From: an uncultured Collinsella sp.
Lineage (GTDB): Bacteria; Actinomycetota; Coriobacteriia; Coriobacteriales; Coriobacteriaceae
NCBI GenBank assembly: GCA_900543845.1
Contig: UQTD01000003.1
Coordinates: 1-57,061 of the forward strand
Reading direction: 5' to 3'
Length of the DNA stretch: 57,061 nucleotides
This document shows positions 15,664-23,276 of this stretch, piece by piece; the stretch's first letter is position 1; each line of letters starts with the position of its first letter. A program made the position numbers and the translations under genes. The notes under the pieces are model-generated. The model searched no databases. It was not told the origin of the DNA and saw only the letters and a list, made by a program, of their open reading frames with translations.

Positions 15664-17634
15664 ATGGCGATTCGGACGATGGGGCCGAGCGGACAATGCG
15701 ATAACGAGCCGGGGGCTGCCGGGATGGCGCTGCCCGAACTGTTGGCGCCTGCCGGCGGACTCGATCAGATGCTCGCGGCGATTGCAGCGGGCGCCGATGC
15801 CGTCTATGCGGGCCTGGGCGGGTTTAACGCCCGCGTGAGCGCACACGGCTTTACCGACGGCGAGTTTTTGCGCGGCTGCGCCGTGGCGCATGCGCACGGC
15901 GTGCGTGTATACGTGACACTCAACGTGTTCGTGTTCGATGACGAGTTGGCCGACGCGGTGGCGCTGGGGGCGCACGCGCATGAGTTGGGTGCCGACGCCT
16001 TGATCGTGGCGGATGCCGGTCTGGCCTGCGCGTTGCGCGCGGTGATTCCCAGGGTCGAGATTCACCTGTCCACGCAGGCGGGCGTCCATAGCGAAGGCGC
16101 CGTGCGCCTGGCTGCCGACGAGCTCGGGGTCGAGCGCGTGACGACCGCCCGCGAGCTGGCGGTCGACGAGATTGCCGCCCTGTGTGCTACCGGCGTGCCT
16201 ATCGAGGTGTTCTGCCATGGCGCGATTTGCATTGGATATTCGGGTGCCTGCGAGTCTTCGGCCTTGCGGCGTGGACGATCGGCGATGCGTGGCGACTGTA
16301 CGCAGCCGTGTCGCCTGGCGTACGACCTGGTGGACGAGGCGGGGGAGAGCGTCGTTTCCGTGGAGGGCGATCGTCTGCTGTGCCCGCGCGACTATCTGGG
16401 CATTGCGCACCTGCCCGAGCTTGTTGGGGCCGGGGTGGCGTCGCTCAAGATCGAGGGGCGCATGAAAAACCCCGACTACGTGTTCAACGTGGTGCGGGTG
16501 TGGCGTCGTGCACTTGATATGCTGCGCGATGGCGCGTGGGATGCCGCTGCCGTGTCGGCGCTCGAGCGCGAGCTGGGCAGGTCGTTCAACCGCGGGTTTA
16601 CCGATGCATATCTGCGGGGGCGATCGGGTGCTGAGCTCATGAGCTTTGAGCGTGCGATTAACCAGGGCGTGCGCGTGGGCCACTTGGTGACGGTGGGTCA
16701 CGAAGAGGTGACCGTCGAGCTCGATGCCGCCGTGGCCGCGGGCGATACGCTCGAGATTCGGTTCTATCCGGGTGCCGATGCGCGCCCCGATGTGCCCAAG
16801 CGCTGGCCCCAGGTACCCTGCCCGGTGGATGCGGCGGCGGGGGAGCGCGTTGCCGTGCACTGCAAGCGTAAGGTGGATGCGGGATGCGAGGTGTACCTGA
16901 TTCGCAGCGCCGGCGTGTTGGAGCAGACGGCGACGGCGCTGGAGCACATGCGGGTCGAGGCGGACGCGGTCGTACCCGTTGCACGAGCCGTTGAGATGCT
17001 GCCCTTTGAGGGCGCCGTGACTGTTGGCGACGTGCCCGAGGCGGCGTTGGCGGAGCCGACGGAAAAGGGAGCTTCCGCTCGCATGGTCTTTGCCTGGCAG
17101 CTGATGGATGCCGACCCGTGTGGCGAGCGCGATCTGTCCGATGCGACCGTGGTGTTCGACGAGGTCTGTCGCGCAGCCGATGCCTCGCGTACCCGCTCGC
17201 TTATGCGGCGTGCCGGGCGCGTCGTCTGCCGAAATCTGGGACAGGTGGCGATGGCGCGTGAGCTGGGCGTGGCGTTTGACGTTGCGGCTCCGGTGTTTTG
17301 CGCGAACCGGGTTACGCTTGCCTGGCTGCGCAGGCTCGGCGCGGGCCGTGTGTATTTGCCTGCCGAGCTTGTCGCCGACGACGCGGAGCGCGTTGCCGAG
17401 CTTGCCGCTTGCCCCGGTGTCTTGGGGGCTGTCGACGCCGACCGTCCCGAGCTCATGGTATGCGAGCACTGCTTGCTGACTGCCGAGGGCGTCTGCGCCA
17501 CGGATGCGACGGGGCAGGTCCGTTGCCGTGACTGCTCGCGTCGTCAGCAGGCGCGCTTTTTGGTCGAACGTGACGGCACGCGTTTGCCGGTCGTTGTCGA
17601 CGCGTGCGGCAGGACGAGGATTTTCCTGTCGTAG
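15664..17634 (+). CDS. U32 family peptidase-like protein (possible tRNA hydroxylation factor)
   Basis: The 656-residue protein has the U32 signature 'EVFCHGAICIGYSGACESSA' (about 180-199), preceded by a TIM-barrel-like N-domain ('ELLAPAGGLDQMLAAIAAGA', 'VYAGLGGFNAR', 'VYVTLNVFVFDDEL'). Downstream are 'CTQPCRLAYDLV' and 'SLKIEGRMKNPDYV', also family-typical. Relatives include TrhP/YegQ and RlhA, which take part in tRNA or 23S rRNA C/U hydroxylation rather than proteolysis. Late Cys pairs ('CEHC', 'CRDCSRRQ') suggest a metal site. ATG 15664 has AAGGAG upstream; an earlier ATG at 15634 does not. It is divergent from the PBP gene. Confidence 0.88.
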   Translation: MAIRTMGPSGQCDNEPGAAGMALPELLAPAGGLDQMLAAIAAGADAVYAGLGGFNARVSAHGFTDGEFLRGCAVAHAHGVRVYVTLNVFVFDDELADAVALGAHAHELGADALIVADAGLACALRAVIPRVEIHLSTQAGVHSEGAVRLAADELGVERVTTARELAVDEIAALCATGVPIEVFCHGAICIGYSGACESSALRRGRSAMRGDCTQPCRLAYDLVDEAGESVVSVEGDRLLCPRDYLGIAHLPELVGAGVASLKIEGRMKNPDYVFNVVRVWRRALDMLRDGAWDAAAVSALERELGRSFNRGFTDAYLRGRSGAELMSFERAINQGVRVGHLVTVGHEEVTVELDAAVAAGDTLEIRFYPGADARPDVPKRWPQVPCPVDAAAGERVAVHCKRKVDAGCEVYLIRSAGVLEQTATALEHMRVEADAVVPVARAVEMLPFEGAVTVGDVPEAALAEPTEKGASARMVFAWQLMDADPCGERDLSDATVVFDEVCRAADASRTRSLMRRAGRVVCRNLGQVAMARELGVAFDVAAPVFCANRVTLAWLRRLGAGRVYLPAELVADDAERVAELAACPGVLGAVDADRPELMVCEHCLLTAEGVCATDATGQVRCRDCSRRQQARFLVERDGTRLPVVVDACGRTRIFLS

Positions 17635-17731
17635 GTGTTCGGTCGCGCCGTTTTGGTTATTATTAGTGGGTTTATGAACTTCGAGCACCGCCGTATCCGG
17701 TGAGGGTGCTATAGCAAAAGGAGGATACCCA

Positions 17732-18943
17732 ATGCTGTCTGTCGACGAGCAAATGCGTATCATCACCTCGGGCGCAGCGCAGATCGTCCCCGAGGCCGAC
17801 CTTCGCAAGAAGCTTGAGAAGGGCGAGCCCCTCAACATCAAGCTCGGCGTCGATCCCACCAGCCCCGACCTGCACCTGGGCCATGCCGTGCCCCTGCGCA
17901 AGATGCGTCAGTTCCAGGACCTGGGCCACAACGTCACCCTCATCATCGGTAACGGCACCGCACTGATCGGCGATCCTTCGGGCAAGAACTCCACCCGCCC
18001 GCAGCTTTCGCAGGAGCAGATCGAGGCCAACGCCGAGACCTACGTGAGCCAGGCCATGAAGATTCTGGATCCCGAGAAGACCACCATCGTGCACAACGGC
18101 GACTGGATCCTGTCGATGGATCTGGCCGGCCTGCTGCAGGTGTGCTCCAAGTTCACCGTCGCCCGCATTCTCGAGCGCGATGACTTTACCAAGCGCTACC
18201 AGTCCCAGACGCCGATCGCCCTGCACGAGTTCCTGTACCCCGTGATGCAGGCATACGATTCGGTCATGATCAAGGCCGACGTGGAGATGGGCGGCACCGA
18301 CCAGCTCTTCAACCTGCTCGCTGGTCGCGAGCTTATGGAGAAGATGGGCATGGAGCCGCAGATCGCGCTTACCATGCCGCTGCTCGAGGGTACCGATGGC
18401 GTGCGCAAGATGTCCAAGTCCTACGGCAACTACATCGGCCTGACCGATGCTCCCAAGGATATGTTCGGCAAGACCATGTCCATCCCCGACGAGATGATCG
18501 GCAAGTACTATCGTCTTGCCAGCTCGCTCACCCCGGCCGAGGTCGACAAGATCGACGCTGCCCTGGCCGACGGTTCCGCCGACCCCTACGAGCTCAAGCG
18601 CGCGCTGGGCCGCGACCTGTGCGATACCTACCACGGCGCCGGCGCCGGCGACGAGGCCCAGGCCGAGTTCGACCGCGTGTTCAAGGAGGGCCAGCTTGCC
18701 GACTTCCCCGAGAAGCACGTCGAGCTGACCGTCAACGACGAGGGCCAGATCTACCTCGCCGGCCTGCTCAAGGACCTGGGCCTTTCGGCCAGCGCCGGTC
18801 AGGCCCGCCGCGACATCGACGGCGGCGGCGTCAAGATCAACGGCAAGGCCGTGGCTCCCAAGAGCTACAACATCGACCCGAGCGCTCTCAAGCTGGGCGA
18901 CACCCTCTCCGTAGGCAAGCGCAAGGGCTTCAAGCTCATTTAG
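17732..18943 (+). CDS. tyrS: Tyrosyl-tRNA synthetase
   Basis: The 403-residue class I synthetase has HIGH as 'HLGH' in 'DLHLGHAVPLRKMRQFQDLG' and KMSKS as 'RKMSKSYGNYIGL'. The C-terminus carries an S4-type RNA-binding domain ('GLSASAGQARRDIDGGGVKI'). The sequence resembles the TyrZ/TyrS2 subgroup more than the E. coli-type TyrS, judged from the 'PTSPDLHLGH' form. ATG follows AAAAGGAGGATACCC. The leader (17635-17731) has no T-box; only a weak AGCACC...GGGTGCT hairpin is visible. Confidence 0.96.
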   Translation: MLSVDEQMRIITSGAAQIVPEADLRKKLEKGEPLNIKLGVDPTSPDLHLGHAVPLRKMRQFQDLGHNVTLIIGNGTALIGDPSGKNSTRPQLSQEQIEANAETYVSQAMKILDPEKTTIVHNGDWILSMDLAGLLQVCSKFTVARILERDDFTKRYQSQTPIALHEFLYPVMQAYDSVMIKADVEMGGTDQLFNLLAGRELMEKMGMEPQIALTMPLLEGTDGVRKMSKSYGNYIGLTDAPKDMFGKTMSIPDEMIGKYYRLASSLTPAEVDKIDAALADGSADPYELKRALGRDLCDTYHGAGAGDEAQAEFDRVFKEGQLADFPEKHVELTVNDEGQIYLAGLLKDLGLSASAGQARRDIDGGGVKINGKAVAPKSYNIDPSALKLGDTLSVGKRKGFKLI

Positions 18944-18970
18944 TTACGCGGTTTTACCAAACCGCGTAAC
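18944..18970. repeat. 12-bp perfect hairpin immediately after tyrS
   Basis: GTTACGCGGTTT (18944-18955) pairs with 18959-18970 across a 3-nt loop, starting at the base after the stop codon. There is no U-tract, so it may stabilise the mRNA 3' end or belong to the repeat-rich spacer. Confidence 0.6.
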
Positions 18971-19018
18971 CGCTCGACGCTGCGCGGGCCGCATTTGGAC
19001 AATCTGACGTTCAACTTC

Positions 19019-19053
19019 AAGGGCGCGACCAGAAGGTCTGCGCCCTTTCGTTT
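19019..19053 (+). terminator. Probable terminator of tyrS
   Basis: AAGGGCGC-GACC pairs with GGTC-T-GCGCCCTT (19019-19047, one bulge), followed by TCGTTT. The surrounding 18944-19334 gap otherwise holds the palindrome at 19126 and a possible -10 (TACAAT, 19262) for ade. Confidence 0.55.
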
Positions 19054-19125
19054 CACGTCACCTTGTCTCAAATGTGGCCCGCTCGCTGGCGCTGCCAAAA
19101 CATCGGCGTCGCCTTGGTCGCAAGT

Positions 19126-19181
19126 AGTCGTTGGGGACGTTCTTGAATGACTAGTCGTTTAAGAACGTCCCCAACGACTAC
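19126..19181. repeat. 20-bp-stem palindrome, GGGGACGTTCTT family, copy 1
   Basis: TAGTCGTTGGGGACGTTCTT (19126-19145) is perfectly inverted at 19162-19181 with a 16-nt loop that itself contains GACTAGTCGTTT. Related direct copies lie at 21151-21199 and a half-copy at 22224-22239. Confidence 0.85.
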
Positions 19182-19334
19182 CCAAGGCGGTCTGACCCCA
19201 TTGCGCCAAGCGGCGTGTGCCGTTAAGCGGATGGGGTGTTAGCGGGACCTCCTTTTGGGCATACAATGGCTGTTGGCTTGCTGCGGTGAAGGCTCGTCCG
19301 CTCCGCAGTTATTTCTACCGTTAAAGGAGTATGT

Positions 19335-21155
19335 ATGTCCGTTGAGGTCATGAGGTCTGTGATCGAGGCTGCCGAGGGTCGCGTGCCCGTCGACACGCTG
19401 TTTACCAATGCGCAGATTGTCGACGTGTACGGTCAGCGCGTGGCGCCCGGTAGCGTTGCCGTCAAGGACGGCGTAATCGTCGGCGTGCTCTACGACGGTC
19501 GCGACGATGCCGCCGGTACCTACGAGGCGACCGAGGTTATCGACTGCCAGGGTCGCTATATCGCTCCCGGCTTTATCGACGGGCATCTGCATATCGAGTC
19601 CTCGAACATCCGTCCCGCCGAGTATGCGCGCATGGCGGCGACGCGTGGCACCACCACTGCCATTGCCGACAGCCACGAGATCGCCAACGTTTCCGGCCTG
19701 GACGGCCTGCGCTTTATGATCGAGGACGGCCGTCGCGCTCCTATTTCCATTAAGTACATGATGCCCTCGTGTGTGCCCGCACTGCCCGATGAGCAGGCCG
19801 GTGCCGTGATTACCGCCGCCGATATGCAGGCGTTTTTTGCCGAGCATCCGGGCGACGTATTTGGCCTCGGCGAGATGATGAACCTGCCGGGCGTCTTTAT
19901 GGCCGATCCCGAGACCTGCGCTCGCATTGACGCTGCCAATCAGACGCCGTCCAAACAGGTCGACGGCCATGCTCCGCTTGTTGCCGGCAAGGATCTCAAC
20001 GCCTATGCCGCAGCGGGTATTATCGCCGACCACGAGTCGACGATTCCCGAGGAAGCGCTCGACAAGCTATCCCGCGGCATGTATGTCATGCTGCGCGAGG
20101 GCACCTGCAGCCACGACCTGGCCAACTTGTCGCCGATGCTGCTGGAGAACCCCGCCCGCGCCCGTCGTTGCTGCTTTGCGACCGACGACCGCGCTCCCTC
20201 AGATGCGCTTTCGACCGGTATGATTGACAATGCCTGCCGCGTGGCTATCGAGGCCGGTATTGACCCCGTGGTTGCCATCTCTATGGCGTCCCTGTCCACG
20301 GCCGAGGCGTTTGGCCTGGACCACGGTTGCCGCGACCCGCACGAGCTGCGTGGCGCCATCGCCCCGGGCAAGCGTGCCGACCTGCTGGTACTCAACGACC
20401 TGACGTTTGCCACGGCTCCGCATTGCGTGTATGCCGCCGGTGCTCTGGTGGCGCAGGACGGCACCTTTGTGGGCGAGATCGCACCCGAGATGGCCGAGGT
20501 TGCGGCCCTTGCCGATGAGCTGCGTGCTTCCGTTAAGCTGCCGAAGTTATCGCTCGACGTGTTCGACTATGCCTTTAAGCCGGGCGAGGCCGTGATCGAC
20601 GTGGTGCCGGGTAAGGCCATCACGGGTATGGCTCGCCCCGAGAGCGCCGAGGGCCTGCGCCGCATTATGCTGATCGAGCGCCACGGCCGCGGCGTGTCGC
20701 TGCAGGCCGAGGGTGCCGACGGTGATGGTCCTGCGGGCCTGGGTCTTGTCGGCAAGCACATCGGTCGCGGCTGGGTGCGTGGCTTTACCATCACGGGCGG
20801 TGCCATCGCCTCGACGATTGGCCACGATTCGCACAACGTGTGCGTCGTGGGCGATAACGCTGCCGATATGATGGCGGCTGTTGAAGCCGTGGGGCAGGGC
20901 GGTCACGTGCTGGTACGCAATGGCGAGGTCGTGGCGCGTATTCCGCTGGCGCTTGGTGGTCTGATGAGTGAGGGCACGGCCGAGGATGTCGCCGCACAGC
21001 ACGACGACTTTATGGTCAAGGCGCGCGCCATGGGCATTGAGCCGCCGCTCGATCCCATCATGGGCATCATCTTCCTGCCCCTGCCGGTGATCCCGACGCT
21101 CCGCATCCGCCCCGAGGACATGTTCGACGTCACCACCTTCACCTACGCCGACTAG
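19335..21155 (+). CDS. ade: Adenine deaminase
   Basis: The 606-residue amidohydrolase converts adenine to hypoxanthine and ammonia in purine salvage. Metal-site features are 'GFIDGHLHIESS' (HxH) and 'ADHEST', with 'TTAIADSHEIANVSG', 'VDGHAPLV' and 'CFATDDRAPSD' also family-typical. The C-terminal domain with 'RGWVRGFTITGGAIASTIGH' and 'HNVCVVG' is characteristic of bacterial Ade rather than adenosine deaminase-like enzymes. ATG follows AAAGGAGTATGT. The stop codon lies inside the first unit of an intergenic repeat (ACTAGTC), so the repeat abuts or overlaps the gene end. Confidence 0.94.
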   Translation: MSVEVMRSVIEAAEGRVPVDTLFTNAQIVDVYGQRVAPGSVAVKDGVIVGVLYDGRDDAAGTYEATEVIDCQGRYIAPGFIDGHLHIESSNIRPAEYARMAATRGTTTAIADSHEIANVSGLDGLRFMIEDGRRAPISIKYMMPSCVPALPDEQAGAVITAADMQAFFAEHPGDVFGLGEMMNLPGVFMADPETCARIDAANQTPSKQVDGHAPLVAGKDLNAYAAAGIIADHESTIPEEALDKLSRGMYVMLREGTCSHDLANLSPMLLENPARARRCCFATDDRAPSDALSTGMIDNACRVAIEAGIDPVVAISMASLSTAEAFGLDHGCRDPHELRGAIAPGKRADLLVLNDLTFATAPHCVYAAGALVAQDGTFVGEIAPEMAEVAALADELRASVKLPKLSLDVFDYAFKPGEAVIDVVPGKAITGMARPESAEGLRRIMLIERHGRGVSLQAEGADGDGPAGLGLVGKHIGRGWVRGFTITGGAIASTIGHDSHNVCVVGDNAADMMAAVEAVGQGGHVLVRNGEVVARIPLALGGLMSEGTAEDVAAQHDDFMVKARAMGIEPPLDPIMGIIFLPLPVIPTLRIRPEDMFDVTTFTYAD

Positions 21156-21199
21156 TCATTGGGGACGTTCTTAAACGACTAGTCGTTGGGGACATTCTT
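21151..21199. repeat. Two direct copies of the GGGGACGTTCTT repeat
   Basis: ACTAGTCATTGGGGACGTTC (21151-) and ACTAGTCGTTGGGGACATTC (21178-) are direct 22-bp copies (20/22 identical) with 27-bp spacing. They are the same sequence as the arms at 19126-19181. The rest of the ade-HAD gap holds the hairpin at 21294. Confidence 0.75.
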
Positions 21200-21293
21200 T
21201 GGCGGGCTGCCTGACGCCGCGACCGTAGGCCTCTGGCATGTGTGAGCTATTTGCCAGGTCCTTGTAACGTTTACGCCCGCGGAGTCTTATTTG

Positions 21294-21355
21294 AGCTCCC
21301 TTTGGGTACGTTGGAATCGGATACACGTTCGATTCCAACAAGCCCGAAGGGAGCT
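21294..21355 (+). promoter_or_regulatory. Hairpin sequestering the ribosome-binding site of the HAD gene
   Basis: AGCTCCCTT (21294-21302) pairs with AAGGGAGCT (21347-21355), and GTTGGAATCG (21310-21319) with CGATTCCAAC (21330-21339). The 3' arm contains AAGGGAG, the only Shine-Dalgarno for the ATG at 21361, and is followed by TTTTCT. Folding would hide the site and could also act as a weak terminator. Confidence 0.6.
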
Positions 21356-21360
21356 TTTCT

Positions 21361-22155
21361 ATGTTTAAACTGATTGCATCCGATATGGACGGCACACTGC
21401 TTGACGAAAACGGCCAGGTGCCTCCCGAGACCTACGAACTGATTCTGGCGCTACACGAGCATGGCGTGCATTTCGCCGCATCATCAGGTCGTCGCTACGA
21501 TCGCCTGTGCGAGTTCTTTGCGCCCGTTCGCGACAAGATGGACTTTGTCGCCGCTAACGGCGCCCAGGTCTACGCCGACGGTAAGATGGTAGACCGTGAG
21601 GTGTATTCCCACCTGGCGATTCGAAGGCTCGCCCAAGCCGTCAGGACGTTTCCCAATCTGCATCTTGCGCTCTTTGACCGAACCAAGTCCTTCCTGCTCG
21701 ATGACGAGTGCAAGTTCGTGCGTGAGGTCGATAAGGACCTTCCCAATGCCGAGCGCATTTGGGAGCTGCCCGATCCCAGCGTAAATATCATCAAAGCGAG
21801 TATCTTTTGCGACGACAGTGCGGTTATGGACAGTGCGTACGTGCTACAGCGCGAACTTGGTCAGCTCTTTACTTTTGCGCCTTCGGGCAACGCGTGGATC
21901 GATGCCATGCAGCCTGGTGTGTCGAAGGCCTCGGGTATCGCGCAGCTCGCGGAGCATTACGACATTGGGCGCGACGAGGTCATGGCGTTTGGCGACTCGA
22001 TGAACGACTATGAGATTATTCGCTTTGTCGGCACGGGCTGCGCGATGGAAAACGCGCGCCCCGCGCTCAAGGCGGTGGCCGATCGCGTGGTGGGTCGTAA
22101 CCGCGACCACGCTGTCCAGCAGGAGCTCCGCCGTGTTCTGGAGAGCCCCGCCTAA
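21361..22155 (+). CDS. HAD-superfamily hydrolase, Cof-type (subclass IIB)
   Basis: The 264-residue protein has the four HAD motifs: 'DMDGTLLDENG' (nucleophile and acid Asp), 'AASSGR' (motif II), a Lys in 'GVSKASGIAQL' (motif III) and 'AFGDSMNDYEII' (motif IV). The inserted alpha/beta C2b cap marks it as Cof/YidA-like, usually a sugar-phosphate or FMN phosphatase. The substrate cannot be read from sequence. A strong hairpin covers its ribosome-binding site. A second, unrelated Cof-type gene faces it at 22347. Confidence 0.88.
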   Translation: MFKLIASDMDGTLLDENGQVPPETYELILALHEHGVHFAASSGRRYDRLCEFFAPVRDKMDFVAANGAQVYADGKMVDREVYSHLAIRRLAQAVRTFPNLHLALFDRTKSFLLDDECKFVREVDKDLPNAERIWELPDPSVNIIKASIFCDDSAVMDSAYVLQRELGQLFTFAPSGNAWIDAMQPGVSKASGIAQLAEHYDIGRDEVMAFGDSMNDYEIIRFVGTGCAMENARPALKAVADRVVGRNRDHAVQQELRRVLESPA

Positions 22156-22247
22156 TCCGGCAGATGGGGACGTTCCCGTTCTGCCGGCAGCCGGGGACAG
22201 TCCTTGCGGTGCCCCGCTAAGAGTGTCCCCAACGACTACTGTGACTG

Positions 22248-22330
22248 GGGCAGCTAATTTGGGACGGGGCTATTTTAGCTACCCGACACAAGCGGGCAGC
22301 TAAAATAGCCCCGTCCCAAATTAGCTGCCC
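22248..22330. repeat. 33-bp perfect inverted repeat between convergent genes
   Basis: GGGCAGCTAATTTGGGACGG... (22248-22280) is perfectly complementary to 22298-22330, with a 17-nt loop. It lies between two convergent HAD genes. The preceding 22156-22247 contains mosaic fragments of other repeats (GGGGACGTTCC, GTGTCCCCAACGACTA). Confidence 0.9.
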
Positions 22331-22346
22331 TGCCGGGCTGCTGCTG

Positions 22347-23189
22347 CTAGGCGAGGGCAGCCATGATGGTGCGGGCGACGCCGTCGTGGTCGTTGTCGTA
22401 TTCGGTAATGGCGTCGGCGGCCTCGCGGTCCTCGGGCTCGGCGTTGATCATGGCCATGCCATGGCCCGCTGCCTGCAGCATGGGAATGTCGTTGATGTTG
22501 TCGCCGAACGCCCAAGCGTCGGCGAGACGCTCGCCCAGGTGCTCGCATAGCCACGTGAGGGCCGTTCCCTTGGTGGCGCCCTCGCCCATGACCTCGATAT
22601 TCATGGCGTACGAACGCGTGACCTCAATGCCTCCGAGCGTGTCGAGCGCCGCCGCGATGGCGTCGCGATCGGCGGGGTCGTGCCAGTACATGGCGATGCG
22701 CTCGAGCGTCTCGACATCGTCGATTTTGCTGTCGATATCCATGTCGATCGGCGTTCGTGTGCGCTTGAGCGAAGCCGCGATGTGGGGGTCGCCGCCGCAG
22801 AACTCATCCAGGCGCGTGTAGAGCGAGCGGGGGAGGAAGCACTGCCCGTCCGCGAAGATATCGAAGGTGACGTCATGGCCGGCGGCGATGCTGTGGATGC
22901 GGTGGGCGATGGCGCGGTCGAGCGGTCGGCTCAAGATGCGCGTAGCACGTGAGGAATCGGTGGGCACGTCGTCGTCGAGCTGCCAGACGCTGGCACCGTT
23001 GGCACAGACCGCGTAGTGTACGGCGGGGTGGGCGAGGATGGGCTCAAAGATGCCCGACAGCGGGCGCCCCGTGCAGGGCACAAACTCAATACCGCGGCGC
23101 GCAAGCTCGTCGAGCATCGCCCAGGTGGCATCGCTCATCTGCTTATCACTCGTCAGCAGCGTTCCATCCATATCGGAAAACACAATCAT
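22347..23189 (-). CDS. HAD-superfamily hydrolase, Cof-type (subclass IIB)
   Basis: The 280-residue protein has 'SDMDGTLLTSDKQ', 'CTGRPLSG', a motif III Lys in 'ATKGTALTWL' and 'AFGDNINDIPMLQAAGHG'. It is a phosphatase of the Cof/YbiV type with a C2 cap. It is only distantly similar to the convergent neighbour at 21361, so this is not a recent duplication. The ATG is preceded on the minus strand by a moderate site (AAAGGGC). A terminator separates it from gltA upstream. Confidence 0.87.
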   Translation of the reverse strand: MIVFSDMDGTLLTSDKQMSDATWAMLDELARRGIEFVPCTGRPLSGIFEPILAHPAVHYAVCANGASVWQLDDDVPTDSSRATRILSRPLDRAIAHRIHSIAAGHDVTFDIFADGQCFLPRSLYTRLDEFCGGDPHIAASLKRTRTPIDMDIDSKIDDVETLERIAMYWHDPADRDAIAAALDTLGGIEVTRSYAMNIEVMGEGATKGTALTWLCEHLGERLADAWAFGDNINDIPMLQAAGHGMAMINAEPEDREAADAITEYDNDHDGVARTIMAALA

Positions 23190-23213
23190 TCGTTGCAGCC
23201 CTTTCTGCTGGCA

Positions 23214-23253
23214 TAAAAAGCGTGGCCGAGGGCGGTGATGCCCTGGCCACGCT
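23214..23253 (-). terminator. Terminator of the citrate synthase gene
   Basis: On the minus strand AGCGTGGCC...GGCCACGCT (9-bp outer stem with further GGG/CCC pairing) is followed by TTTTTATG. It lies between gltA and the downstream HAD gene. Confidence 0.75.
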
Positions 23254-23276
23254 CGGGTTCTATAACGGTCCGCGTC

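Noticed and set aside
17635..17731. T-box leader before tyrS.
   Set aside because: The leader is under 100 bases, lacks the T-box sequence and the terminator/antiterminator pair.
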